A stretch of DNA of 64,000 nucleotides from Hippopus hippopus (GCA_946811185.2 OX328096.1:68013345-68077344), one strand, 5' to 3'; shown: positions 42,413 to 54,689, counted from the stretch's first letter. The notes: generated by a model from the sequence alone, not told the origin. Made by a program: numbers and translations.

Positions 42413-42423
42413 CCTTTACTACT

Positions 42424-42429
42424 GACGCG
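42424..42429. repeat. Right target-site duplication (gacgcg)
   Basis: Six bases directly after the element's CT end. The host sequence resumes as tctaacatattg, which continues the MITE-C sequence broken at 26698. Confidence 0.85.
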
Positions 42430-43292
42430 TCTAACATATTGTAAACTGTTTCATAATTAAATGTTTATAATTTTTCATCGGACATGAGACTTTCGAATCG
42501 ATCATTTAAATATTTTTCTTACATTTCATACATTTATGGAATCTGTAAAACTATATCTGTTGCAATATGTCTGACATTAAGTCTAAAAATAATTCAAACG
42601 AGACGTTATAGCAGACGTTTAATGGCGTCCGGCAACGATACATATCGTTTTTGCAGACGATAATATTAATATCATAGCAGAATGCTCTTATAAACCCTTA
42701 AGATTTTATCTCGTGGTTTTTGCGGCAATTGGGGAAAAAAGTCTTTTAAATGACATCTACGGAAAAGGCAAAAAATGCTGTTAAGAAGCAATTTATCCTT
42801 TTTCTCACAATATTTTCTACATTTTCTAAGACACGTCTTGTAATTTTACTATAATGAGGAAAAAGGCTTTCAGCTAACGAATTGGGAAAATTGAGAAAAA
42901 AAAAAATGTTAACCAGCATTTTCTCCTCTCACAATGTTATCTGTAGTCACTTTCAGAGATACGTCTATTACATAATGGACAAGTCTAAAATTTTGTCGTC
43001 AAGGACAGAGTCTTGCGAAAGAGTCGTAAAGACATCCAAGCAATGTTGTAGTAATTCGTAAGCCATGCTCTGTCAAAAGGGGTTTAATGTACATGTATCT
43101 CTGTAATGTATTATACCAAGCAAGTAATACCATAATTTAACAACCGACTGAATCACGTAGAATGGTCCTTCGACATGCAAAAAAATGACCAATAGCAAAA
43201 AGTTTCAACACAGGTCAGCCTGCGCGGACTGCGCAGGTTGACCTGGGTTGATACTTTTTGCAGATGCATTAAACCCCCTTTTCACAGAGCAT
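42430..43292. repeat. Right flank: end of target MITE-C, MITE-C fragments, MITE-B
   Basis: Target MITE-C remainder to about 42450; MITE-C pieces 42715-42830 and 42850-43022; MITE-B 43063-43292 with palindrome gcctgcgcggactgcgcagg near 43217. Confidence 0.7.
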
Positions 43293-43315
43293 GGCTCAAA
43301 TATTTTCAGGCATAT

Positions 43316-44080
43316 TTAGCTCTGTACCAAACGATGAAATTTTAGATCCTTCCAACCTAAGAGCATTTGCAGACGACAAAATAAAATCGTCTTTATTACG
43401 GCAGAATTTAATTTGTCGTCTGCAAATGCTGTCAATATGGCAAAATTTAGGAGATTTGTGGTCGAAAGAGAAGATAACACTGAGGAAAAAGGAGAAATTG
43501 TTGGCTATTTTTTTTTTACTCTCACAACGTTTTTTCAAGGCCGTTTTCTTCGGGGTCTTTGAAACAAGAGCTTTTTTGGGTAAAGGGTTACAGTGAAATC
43601 CTGATATCTCAAACATGCATTGATTCGAACATTACTGATTATGCGACGATTTTGCTTAGGATGAAAATGATTGGTAGGGAAGGGAGCCAATTTCGCATGT
43701 AATGACCAGCTTTTACTTTTCTCTCAACGTTTTCGAGACAATTTAAAAAATACTTTTTCCTATCTTTCCGTTTCGTATTCGAGTTTTCTACTCTTTCGCG
43801 TAACCTGCAATATTTCGTTGTATGTTTTAAAAACCATTGTGGTTAACTTTATCCCAAACGACAGAGTTTTAGACTTGTCCTGATTGAATTCACCTGCATA
43901 CGAAATATTAAAATTGGCTCTAATTTTTTGGTTTGTCCGTGAAAGAGTAGAAAACATTGTGGAAAAAAAATAGGTGAAATGCTGGTTACCAGTATTTTCT
44001 CATTTTCAAACTTTTTTTTTTTTCAAAAGCCTTCTTTGTCAGGGTTGTTGAAATGAGGGATTGCGTGCACAGGTAAAATA
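43316..44080. repeat. MITE-C copies
   Basis: Copies at 43316-43592 (two arms in the same orientation, composite) and 43845-44080, with a fragment near 43670-43770. Confidence 0.65.
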
Positions 44081-44226
44081 TTACGGACTTTTAATTTTGG
44101 TATACACTTCACGTATTAACGATTTGTTAAAACAAAGCTGTTGATTTCGCCGTAGCGGTTGAGACTGAATATTTTACACAAGATTCTTTTGATTGAATAA
44201 AAACAATTTAGCACTACTGTCGTAAT

Positions 44227-44478
44227 TTATTTACGATTCTTGGAAACCGTGTTGTTAATTTGTTTGACTGCAGTTTTGATTCGATTAGTTTCACATTCGA
44301 CTTGTTTGATTTCAGTTTTAGTTCGCAGATTAAATTTCTGCATCAGACGTATTTTTTTTTTCCACTCCCAGACAATTTCTATTGGCACAATTTCTTCTCT
44401 GATCCTTCCTTGTCTGAAAGTGCCTGGTACGATTGTGTTTTTTCGTGCTAAACCACTATTATTCGACAAAGTCGTCAC
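44227..44478 (-). CDS. Possible 83-aa host exon or chance ORF
   Basis: Lys/Arg/Glu-rich helix-like sequence outside any repeat I can name. No homologue recognised, no clear promoter, and I cannot show splice sites. Recorded only because it is not repeat-derived. Confidence 0.15.
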   Translation of the reverse strand: MTTLSNNSGLARKNTIVPGTFRQGRIREEIVPIEIVWEWKKKIRLMQKFNLRTKTEIKQVECETNRIKTAVKQINNTVSKNRK

Positions 44479-45134
44479 TTCGTAATGGTTATTGATGGAC
44501 GGTTGAAAACGCTTGTCAGACAGACTTTATGGAGGCTATTCAAAAGACCAAAATGACACACAATCGATGCGTTTCGGACGAAGGGTTGCTTTCGATAGTT
44601 TTATACCCTCGATATGAAAACCTTTGGACTTTTGCAGCTTTATCACGAAGAACCGCCTCCAGCAGTGTTTTAAACCCATGACTTATCTTCGATAATACAC
44701 TATTGTATTATCGTTTTTTGGTTCCCGGTTCTGGTTATTTCAATAGTTATGAACGCGTGATGCTGGCGAAACCAACTGCGGCGCATGCAGGAATTTGTAC
44801 TACTGCGCCTTGTCGCTGAAAAATGACATCCTTGTTGCTAAGACGTATAATTGCCTAAAAATACTTTGATTTTCATGTTCAATAAAACAAGAAATGCAGC
44901 GTGAGTCATTTAAAGGCAAGAAAATTGTCGAATTAGTTCGATTTATCCCCTGATTTGAACTGTTTCATTCTACTTTCGATGAACATGTCACAGAGCTATC
45001 TTCTTGTGCATGTACACATTTCAAACCCGGCGAACTACATCTGTAAACATAGACCCGTGAACGGTATATATAGGTTGAAGGTGATGATGAAGGATACATA
45101 TTTTGCTTTTATTCCTCTTATGTTATAAACCGTA

Positions 45135-45290
45135 CCTCACATTCGTGTTTATATACATGTATTATCATTTTTTTTTATCAAACTCGGTGACTAAAATGTA
45201 TATGACGCTCGCCAAGGCTCGCGTCATACAATTTTAGTCTTGAAAATCGTTTGATAAAAATGATAATACATAAACACTCATGTAAGATTC
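45135..45290. repeat. Imperfect long palindrome
   Basis: Arms tatgtattatcatttttt-like and complement around gctcgccaaggctcgcgtca near 45220. Mutated relative to the palindromes at 4711 and 48205. 44480-45130 has no gene or repeat I can name. Confidence 0.7.
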
Positions 45291-45447
45291 TCTTTTTCTT
45301 TTTTGAATCATTACTACACGGTCTCTTCTGAAATAACTGAAAACAAAAAAAAAACCCTGATAATTCTGCACAAAAGTCATTAATTTCACTAACTACGAGA
45401 AAACTAAATTGTGAAGGCGTCCCTGGTGTTGTTCAAGCAATTAAATT

Positions 45448-45715
45448 TGAGCCCCGCTCTGTGAAAAGGGGGCTTAATGCATCTGCGAAAAGTTTCGACC
45501 CAGGTCAGCCTGCGCAGTCCGCGCAGGCTGATCTGGGCCGAAACTTTTCGCTATTGGTCGATTTTCTGCATGTCAAAGGATCAGTCTACCTCATGATTGA
45601 GTCGGTTGTTTAAAAAAAGTGGCTATTATGGATCCATAAGTATGTGATGGCTTTCTTGGTATGATGGATTACGGAGATGTATTAAGCCCCCTTTTGCCAG
45701 AGCACGGCTCATTTA
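45448..45715. mobile_element. MITE-B full copy
   Basis: Arms gccccgctctgtgaaaaggg / cccccttttgccagagcacg; palindrome gcctgcgcagtccgcgcagg near 45507. Confidence 0.85.
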
Positions 45716-45854
45716 GAAAATTACATGCAAAACGACACTGCTTTTGAAATTAATCTATAGCTCTAAATAATTACTGTCTATTACAAAACCATTGGCTGTC
45801 ACTTCTTAGAGACTGGTTACTAAACAAAAAGGAAGGATTTTTAGTGCGAATCTT

Positions 45855-47220
45855 AAGTTTAGCCATTACCAAACTGTCCCTTGTGTTTATTACCCCGTGG
45901 AAGAAGTCTTTTGAAAACATTACGGGAAAAGGAGAAAAAGCTGGTAATACGTTGTTTTAAACCTTTTTAAAGTTAAATGTCATCATTTGAGCCGCACTCA
46001 ATTTGTCGTCTGCAAATATTTTTAAAATAGATGGGTCTAAAATGTTGTTTTGGGCAATCAAAAAATGTGTTACTTTCAAATATAGAAAATTCTGGAGAAT
46101 TAGACTGGGAACGTTCATAGAAATGCTTGGTTAATATGGACCCTGGTTTAAATCCCTGAACGTTACCAAATGAGCCACCTGGCTCAGCTGTGATCTTTGT
46201 AAAGAGTTAAAGAACAGTTGTTGTCGAAGTGTCTACTTAATATAGAAAACGTGAAGACAGAATAGACTGAGTTCTATAGATACAAGCCTAACGCATCAGT
46301 TGTCATTATGAAGTGACAAAGACTGCAGCTTAATGTTAGTTTAACACGGAAAAGGAAAATTAGTGGAGAAAAGAACCGCAAAAATTGAGCAGCACGGAAT
46401 GCGGTTCCAAGAAAAATATCAAAGGATGGGAGAGCTGACAATAGAACAAATCAGACTCAAGTACCATGGGAGTATTAAAGTGCAACAATGCCGCCACCAT
46501 GTCTAGGCGGATTATAGAGGAACAAAGAGAATATCCTACAGTTTTGACCGCTATGTTATTACTCTTTCCCGATTAAAGGTACTGAGAGTACCGAACCAGT
46601 TTATTTTGGCGTAGCTGTATATGTTGGCTGTTGACCTACTTATTGGTAAAAGTCTCGAGGGAATGAGTATTAGTTTGTAATTGGACATATTTATAAATCA
46701 GGACATATTTATTCTGCAGGCCACTGCGGGCCTTTTTTTGTGGGCCCGTTTTTGGCACCAATAAATGTATATACAAGAAATGCTACCGTTTATCGGTATC
46801 CCACGGCATTAACTTACACTTAAGAAAATGGATCCATATAATAGGTGATAGTCCTTTCCTTGTACCAATGTGGTGATTTAATGATTTTTTCATGGGTCAC
46901 TCTATAATCCATTACTGTACAGTCCACATGCATTGTCAAATACAACATTGTCAGCTGCATCTGCTTCTTTTCGACGATGTGTTGGATTAGCGTATAATCT
47001 TCAAAAAAAAATGAGCTGCAGTCTAGCCAAAGTGGATTTAATGCATCTGATGATGCATTATACCAAGCAAGTCATCACATAATATCCATAAAATCTACTA
47101 TGTCTAACAACCGACTGAATCATGAGGTAGAGTCGTCCTTTAACAGAAAATTTCCAAATAGGAAAAAGTGGGTCGTTAGTTTTTGCAGATGGATTATTCC
47201 CCCTTTTCACACAGCCAAAT
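45855..47220. repeat. MITE-C, F and MITE-B remnants
   Basis: MITE-C 45855-46055, F-like piece 46065-46150, degraded MITE-B 47017-47220. 46200-47000 contains nothing else I can name. Confidence 0.5.
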
Positions 47221-47976
47221 GGTTTACCCAATAAGAAGTTGCGTTTCTTTCTGAATATAGAATTAGACCTAGAGGCACATATAAACAGTTTGCTTCGAAT
47301 TGGCCATGGTCAAAATTAGAAATGATTCAGAAAGGTAGGTTTTCAATGCAATTTTGATAAGAAGAGTAGTTATTACTCCCATGAATTGTGTTAGATTAAG
47401 GAAAAGAAGCATTTGGTTTGTCTGTGAAACAGGAGGTCATGACCTTTCCTTCTTTGTTCTATAGTTTTGACCCCAAATGCGAAAGTGAGGGGTCATGGAG
47501 CTAGCGGCTGTTTTTAGCCGCGAAAATAAGGGTAAGGTCAGGGTACGAAAGATTGCGAAAAAACGGCATGGTAATGTGCTATTTTGGATTTTATCCCCAG
47601 ATTATGTGTTGTTTTGAGTTTCAATTTAGCTTTGCATTTTCAGGCTAGCTTCCTGGGTTTGCATTTTGTGAATTTTGGAATATAGGCTAAAATGGCATAT
47701 TTTGTCAGTTTTTTTCCGACCATGCCACTTGCCTATATTGATCATTAATTTCACTATTTCAAAAGTTAAACATGATTTATTGATAAGATCCAAAGAATTA
47801 GGATTGTGCTGTTGCATTTAAGTGGTCTTTATAATTTCAGGATGATTATATAGACCTTTGTTTTAGGAAGTTCTGTTTGGCCTATTGTCGACCGAGACGA
47901 GTTTAGCTGAAAACCGGGTTCTGCTACCAGAATGAAATTATCTCTTTCCTTTCTAAAAACGACACAAGAAGTTTTA

Positions 47977-48047
47977 ATAGGCAGTGTAGATCAAGATCAG
48001 ACTGCACAGAACGTGCAGTCTGATCTCCGATCTACACTGTCCATTGC
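47977..48047. mobile_element. MITE-D copy
   Basis: Clean foldback gcagtgtagatcaagatcag / ctgatctccgatctacactg. 47220-47970 holds no supported gene. Confidence 0.8.
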
Positions 48048-48204
48048 CTTATTTGAGATTATGACCAAACAGTGTCTTCATCTCGCAATGGAATTATATT
48101 TGTAGCCATTGAAAAAGTGTAATAAACCTAACTGGTAGTGAAAGAGTTAAGAATGGTTAGTGAATATGGACCCTGGTGCAGGAGAAGAGTCTCTGCCGGT
48201 GACT

Positions 48205-48356
48205 TTATTAGTTGTACGGTCAGGTGGCAGGGGACTTGGAAACTTGGTCACGGCTGTGGTGGATCATGTCGTCCCGAGCCGAGCGGCTCGGGGCGACATG
48301 ATTCACCACAGCCGTGACCAAGTTTCCAAGTCCCCTGCCACCAGACCGTACAACGA
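48205..48356. repeat. Long near-perfect palindrome, about 72-bp arms
   Basis: Arms with gcaggggacttggaaacttg and complement; centre cgagccgagcggctcg near 48282. Few mismatches, so young or actively corrected. Confidence 0.9.
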
Positions 48357-48989
48357 ATTTATTATACTGCAAAGTTTTAGCAATCCAGCGAGTGTTAAGC
48401 GAAATTTCCCTGTTTTATGGTCTTCAAAATTGAGTATGCTGACGAAGTAGAATTTCCCTTCTGAGTGCCCCAATTCAATGAAAAGTGACGTCACTGGGAA
48501 CTGACGTCACTGAAACCTTGATAACGTGCAGTTTGGTGCATAATCTTTATCTTAATCTTGATCGACACCGCCATTTTGGATGTTGTGTTGAAAGTTTAGC
48601 CATGTATACGGGGCTCCCGAAAGGAAAACTGCTTTTACGTTGGTTTTGCCAGTGTACATGATATATATGTTCGGGGCATATTATCCAATCAGAACACGAG
48701 AAATTTCTTTGCAGTATAATAAGTAAAGTTATCGATCTACTTTTAGTCGCAGCAGTATATTTTGACATCGATGATACGTGTATATCTTCTGGATGAAAAG
48801 CCTTTTATAATTACGCTTAAAGAAGGCAAAACTGTGACCTTTATGTTTTATTTTCCAAGGAAATTTGCTGTTTTAACAATATCTTCAACGTATCACCATT
48901 GTCTAGAACCGTGACTTTTAGCTGAACTTACTTGAGGCTTTTGACAAGAATGTATTTCATCTGCTATCCATCTACACCGCCCATTAAGT

Positions 48990-49150
48990 TGTTACTGGGT
49001 TCACGCCCATCAGCTTTTGACCTGCAACAAAGTAGCTCTTTCATTGGTTCACGCCAGTCAGCTTTTGACCTGCAACAAAGTAGCTCTTTCATTGGTTCAC
49101 GTCAATCAGATTTTGACCACCTTTTGATCACCTTTTGATCACCTTTTGAC
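48990..49150. repeat. Tandem repeat, about 54-bp units
   Basis: Three units of attggttcacgccagtcagc ttttgacctgcaac, the last shortened, then short ttgatcacct repeats. Confidence 0.8.
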
Positions 49151-49449
49151 CTTCAACAGATTAGCTCTTTCCTGCCGTCTGAAAATGTCCAGTTACTTTT
49201 ATGTAGCATTTCAATGGCTTGTTATATCGCCGATCGAAGGTGCGTGCCTTCACAAAGTAAAATTTGTCTTCGATTAACCAGGGGAAATTCAAGACAACCG
49301 GTCTTTTCACTATAATTTTCAATTTTAGAATCATATCTTATTCATGTCTTTTTTCGGGTTAATTTTCAATATTGTCGAAACTGGCTTACCCAACATTCTG
49401 TCAAAGGTTTGACAAATCATTTCTATAAGACCTTTTCTTCTTTATTAAA

Positions 49450-50662
49450 CAAAACTTTTTACCAGACAAGTATACACTTGACCACTTTGAAAGCTTGCAA
49501 ACGACAAACTGATTTTTTTTTTGTATTTGACTTTGATGGGCTTTGATTGGTACATGATAGTCTGAACTTGTAACTTGTCTTTGAAAAAAAATGTAGCAAA
49601 AGAGAAAATGCCGGTTTCATTTAGCAAATTCTCCTTTTCCCACATTGTTTTTCGAAAGGCTTCTTCCTAAAGGTTTGCTGAAAATCAGAATTATTTGATA
49701 AAGGGTTAAGCGGCTTACATAAATCATAAGTCAACTGAAGCCAATAAAAATAATATGTGATTTTTTCAAATAAAATCTGAATACCCTCCTGTATAGAGGT
49801 TACAGACGGTGTTATATAAATTCTGTTACTATTTTTACCTTACATTAGCATCCTGTTACCTAAACAAATGGCTCCTGTTACTATAAAGTAATACCAAGAA
49901 AGGTCAAAGCATTTAGACAATGGTTTAATTATTACATTCAATTTGGTAAATGCATTTAAATGTCATTGGGATGTCTTATGTTATTAAGCATTAGCAGGTA
50001 TCTGTTCGTCCGCCCGCCCGCGTGCAATGAGAACTGTTTAATGCCAAAAGGACTTCGTGTCATCAAAAGAACGACTTCTCTTTTCTACCTTGATACCAAG
50101 AGAACAACACTGTATGTCTGTCTTGCATTGAATTGAGTTGCCTAATCAGGTATTGTACCAGATTTGTCCCTCGTGATTGTGGTTTTCTCATTTCATTGGT
50201 CAGCTATTATTACACAATAGCCAAAATACCGTGTGATCACTCCATTGTCTATGAACATTACTCGGTCATCCGGAATGGCTCAGTTGGTAGGGCATGACGC
50301 TTGTAAAGGACAAATTTACGGCCACTTGAAGGTGTGAGTCCGAGCCCCATAGCTGGCCAACAAGAATCACTAATAGTGTTTGGAATGAGACGTTCATCCA
50401 AGGTTCTATGTGACGGTGCTAATCACCGAGTACATTGATTCTTTACTAAACGACAAAATCATGGACACGTCCAAATTGAAAGCCTTTACAGACGACAAGT
50501 CAAATGTGGCTCAAATGATGAAATATGTCTCTGATAGAATAGAAAACATTGTGTGAAAAGGAGAAAACGCTGGCTACCAGCATTTTCTCCTTTTCCCATA
50601 ATGTTTTAAACAACTCTCTTCCAGGCTCATTCAAACTTGGAATTGTGTGGTAAAGGGTAAAA
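49450..50662. repeat. MITE-C copies and a tRNA-like SINE head
   Basis: MITE-C 49450-49710 and 50436-50662 (centre 50556-50600). tRNA-like plus-strand sequence 50272-50352 with A box tggctcagttggtag. 49710-50270 empty of named features. Confidence 0.65.
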
Positions 50663-52145
50663 GAACAGGTTCAATTTAGGACGTGTTTCGTCCAGTATCT
50701 TACACTATCCTCCTTAACGTAGCTTAAAGCCTTCTGGGGACGTCGCCCATAATGGACAACCGATGGTAACTTTAAAGGGAGCTTATTAGTTTCATGCCTG
50801 AAATTGAAATTTCTTATTAAATACCGATAAATACTACTAGTTATATTTTTCTTTGGAATCGCATAAACTTGACGATACATTTTATATTCAATGGGCGTTT
50901 AAATGATGAGATGGTCGTTTTACAATCGGTAGCTCCGATTATTTTTACTACATCAGATTTGACGTCATTATGCTGATTTGAAGACAAATCTTCGCACTCG
51001 ACACGTGAAATTGATTATTTTACATTCCCACAAGTCTTTGCGAAACTCTGGGGCAAAATCTAAAGAGGCTTCGGAGCCAATTATAGAAAAACTGTTATTT
51101 TTTTCTCGTTCTTTGCTTTACTGGTGATTTGCCTGCAATCAGCTTACTTATTTCAGTGATAAACCATATTTGAAGTTTGGTGAAATTATAAACAAGAAAT
51201 ATCTTTACAAAAAAGATAGATGGCGTTAGATATGCTCGAATATGAATATTGAAACTCTATTGCGGCTCAATATGAAGAAAAATAATGAAATGTAAACTTA
51301 CGAGCATTGCCTCTTTTTCCTCATTCATTGTCATTTTGTTGAAGAGTGGTACTAAGTTAGCCTAATGGGTAACGCGTTAGAAAATATTGAATTTCCAAAT
51401 AGAACAAGAAAAGGATCATTCTCTATTTAATTAATTTGTGATGGTATAAATTAAGGCCCCGTGGTATCAATTATTAGCGGTGTAAAAAGTGGTTTAAATA
51501 AATGTGCGAGAAAATATGGCAGAAGTGCCCACAGTTTTTACCAATCGCAAATTACCATCTATTCATTCTTTATCAGTACCAAGAAGTAGGTCAAAAGCCA
51601 GCGCATTCAGCTACGCCGAAAAAAGAAATGAATAGCTCCCTTTAAATGAACAAAAATAATTCAAATATTACTGTTGCTGTATATAGGCAAACACACACGA
51701 GCATATCCAAAATTTAGCCCAAAACTGAATGTTTAATTGAGAACCTCGTTTTAATTAGTTTCAGGGTGAATAAACTCGTTTCTTGATTGATGCATTGATA
51801 AAGAAAAGGAAAAGACATGCAACTTCTGGATAATTTATTGAATTTATTTCACTTCTGAGGTGAAATAGAGAGAACAATGCGAGAAATAGCTGTAAACCGC
51901 TGAGTGATTAATATCTTGCCATGCTGTGCGATCTTCTCAAGGGCTTGTAACTGAAGAAAATTGAGAGAAATGAGTTATCTTTTCATTAATCATTTAGAAA
52001 TAGAATTAGTACAGCAGTATAATTGGTGAAGTATTCCTGCAGTTCATTTAAGATAAAAAGAATGAGAAAAAACAGCATTCGTTACCATAAAGAGACTGGC
52101 GAATACGGCATTCCATGTAGGTCTCAACTTCTGTATAGGATAAAT
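50663..52145. other. Gene-free, repeat-poor stretch
   Basis: AT-rich; I see no credible ORF, RNA or named repeat here. Confidence 0.5.
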
Positions 52146-52149
52146 AGAC

Positions 52150-52640
52150 TTACGAGTAATTGCTCTGTGAAAAAGAGGTCTACAGTATCTGCAAAAAGTA
52201 CCGACACAGGTTAGCCTGCGCAATCCGCGTAGGCTGACCTGGGCCGAAACATTTTGCTATTAGTAAGTTTAACTTGTCAAAGGACCTGATGTTGACCTGC
52301 ATGATGATTCAGTCGGTGTAGACAAATTTGACCAATATCATGCGACAGCTTGATTAATACGATGCAATATAAATATACGAACCATGCTCTGACAAAAGGG
52401 GCCTTAATGCATTTCCGTGATACATGATATCAGCCAAGTCATCACAGGATTATGGATCCGTAATAGCCACTTTTTTTAACAAACCACTCAATCATGAGGT
52501 AGACTGGTCCTTTGATATACAGAAAAATGATCAATTGCGAAGTCTCGGCCTAGGTCAGCCTGCGCGGACTGCGCACGCTGACCTGGGTCGATACTTTCGC
52601 AGATGCATTAAACCCCCTTTTCACAGAGCATGGCTTACAC
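52150..52640. repeat. MITE-B copies
   Basis: Half copy 52155-52340 and full copy 52382-52640 (arms ccatgctctgacaaaagggg / ccccttttcacagagcatgg). 52640-53570 has no named feature. Confidence 0.75.
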
Positions 52641-53577
52641 ACAAGCCCCTTTTCCGACAGCACCGCTTATGTCATAACTGCGCAAGGATCTGCTGAAGAA
52701 AATCGTTATTGGAGTTTCTCGCTGGATTCTCTAAAATTGGCGGTTCCTCAATTTTAGAGAGAGGATAACAATGCCATTTTCTCTCTCTTATAGCCACCCA
52801 AAATAGGTAGTCTTCGCACAAGTACACCTGGTTTACAACTGTGACATTTTGGGATTCTCGAAAGAACCGAGAAATTCTTTAAATTCTTCCTTCTTCTTTT
52901 CTGTTAATGGCGGTATCTGTTGCGATTATGAAGTCAGTGACTGATGGTAAAAAATACACACTCTAGCACTTGTTTCTAAACTTATAATAAACAAAATACC
53001 TGCATTTGTCTCTGCATGTGCAGTGGGACTATATTTTCAGGGGTAGAAAAAGTCGAACTCACGAGTTTGGCAGCGGAAGAATGGCACTTCTTAGGAAGTG
53101 CTTCTTGGCACAAACTTAGCATTGAAAACCAATATTTTGATCATGCAATAATATCGCACGTTTGATGTTCTGTTTTAACAGGTAAATAGGAAAAAGTGCG
53201 TTTAAAGCACGGCTTAAAAAAAACAAAATCCACTTTGCACACGAAAAAATAGTTCTAACCAAAAAGATACATGCACATACTCATTCCTGAAATCTAACTA
53301 AATGGCAATTCAATCTTTAGTCTTTTGCCAGTTCGTGTTTAATTTCTTTTTGAGATTTAATCTCATTATGCTAAAAAAAGGTCGTATAACATTCCTCTAC
53401 AGCAATTGTACCTCGCTTAACCTCTTTAGTAGGCGATACGGCCTACGGTACCACCTCCCTTTAACATACATGTAAGGTGTACCAACGATTAACCAGTTTG
53501 CAATGTAAAATATTGGTGGTATAGGCCGAAGTTAAAACAGTTTAACCCTTAGGCTACTAGGCGCGAATCACCGACCT

Positions 53578-53645
53578 TTCACGGACAGAGTGGATCAAGA
53601 TAAGACTTCACATGAAGTCTGATCTTGGATCTACACTGTCCGATG
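53578..53645. mobile_element. MITE-D copy
   Basis: Foldback gacagagtggatcaagataa / gatcttggatctacactgtc. Confidence 0.75.
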
Positions 53646-53747
53646 AGGAGTCTTCTTTTCCTCAAAAATACCTTTGAAATAGCAACACTTGGGTTTTTAC
53701 TGTAGACTTGAAATTTTCATTTCACTTATTTAGCAGGTTAAGGGTTA

Positions 53748-54075
53748 ATGATTGATTGATTGATTGTATGGTGTTTAACGCCGTTTTCAACATTATTTCA
53801 GTTATATCGTGGCGGCCAGTGCACCTATCCATGCTTTCCTGGAGTCTCTTTTACCAGTACTCGGCACAATTTTCTTTCCAAGCCACTGGCTGCTTTCCCA
53901 CATAATCATCGTCAAAACAATGGTCAGCGGTGGGAGAGGAATGAATCCTGTCGCAATGACTATCATCAATCCTCGGAAAGAAATTGGCCGAGCCAGGGGT
54001 CGTAGCCAGGGATCGAACCCTGGACCCCGTGTTCTCAAGTCCTGCACGCTACCGACTGAGCTACCGGGGCTCGGC
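53748..54075 (-). mobile_element. SINE-E, best copy with clear tRNA head
   Basis: On the minus strand it begins gccccggtagctcagtcggt (A box) and has a B box ggttcgatccc about 50 nt on, then a body with ccagtggcttgg, and ends in the aacggcgttaaacaccat tail. RNA polymerase III promoter layout; retrotransposed by a partner LINE. Confidence 0.85.
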
Positions 54076-54689
54076 AGGTTAAGGGTTAATACACTATCGG
54101 ATAGGGGCCATAGGGATAATCGGATACCTCATTCTGCTGCGGGCATCCAGCCGTCAAAGTACGTGTTTGATGTTTGGTTACGACCCTAGAGAAGAAGACT
54201 TTTTTTTAAACTATTGCAATAAAAAGGGAAAGCGACGAGTATCAGCATCTTTCCTTTTAGTGGCTATTACCACAGATTTTTCAAAGCTATCTTTTATAGG
54301 GTCGTGAGATTACGAGAATGCTTTGTAAATGATTACGACGTGAACCGCGAATGTGTTTATTTGAAATAGCCCCTGAACCACCAACTTTACCATAATTCAC
54401 ACAAACACAAGAAATAGCATTCCTTGCGTGTGGATAATTTTGCAGATTCTACGAAAAAAAATCGAAAGTTGTTCAAGTTATTGTTGGAACAATCTCGTTT
54501 TTTATATCAATTTTACTTCAGTCTTGACGTTAAGATCATGTTTAGAGCACATTACATAAGGACACGTGACTTGGCCTAGTTTCGCTCGTCGAACAAAATG
54601 AGTGTTATTTGCATTAACGTAATTCGAAGTGGCGATAACGTAATTGTTTATCCGTTAAAGTATCAATGGTACGTTTAGGTCCTTTTTTG

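Larger units (their letters stand above)
26699..42423. mobile_element. Complete Polinton/Maverick-type element, apparently capsid-less and integrase-less
   Basis: Seen: 15,725 bp bounded by 5'-AGTAGTAAAGG and CCTTTACTACT-3', with perfect 6-bp direct repeats gacgcg outside both ends and inverted repeats of 4.95 and 3.39 kb. Removing the element and one gacgcg joins the flanks into a normal MITE-C end (host consensus tggacaagtctaaaa; joined flank tggacgcgtctaaca), which fixes the boundaries. Family knowledge: 6-bp duplications, AG termini, long TIRs and a protein-primed PolB define Polintons/Mavericks. Odd: no recognisable integrase, FtsK-like ATPase, protease or capsid proteins, although the duplication implies a retroviral-type integrase acted. 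Inference: either integrase was supplied in trans, or this is a reduced, virion-free lineage. TIR copies agree almost perfectly and the PolB frame is open, so the insertion is probably recent. Confidence 0.9.
39033..42423. repeat. Right terminal inverted repeat, 3.39 kb
   Basis: Reverse complement of the left repeat. Its inner edge overlaps the stop region of the 220-aa gene, so the two genes pointing outward into the TIRs end in homologous DNA. Holds two gene cassettes (R3, R1) against three plus a relic on the left. Confidence 0.9.

Noticed and set aside
26699..42423. Bidnavirus- or parvovirus-like genome because of the end hairpins
   Set aside because: No NS1 helicase or capsid gene seen, and the 6-bp duplication with AG ends fits Polinton integration better.
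47977..48047. MITE-D hairpins as histone-type or transcription terminators
   Set aside because: Long stems, no TTTC loop, no ACCCA, scattered with no gene beside them.
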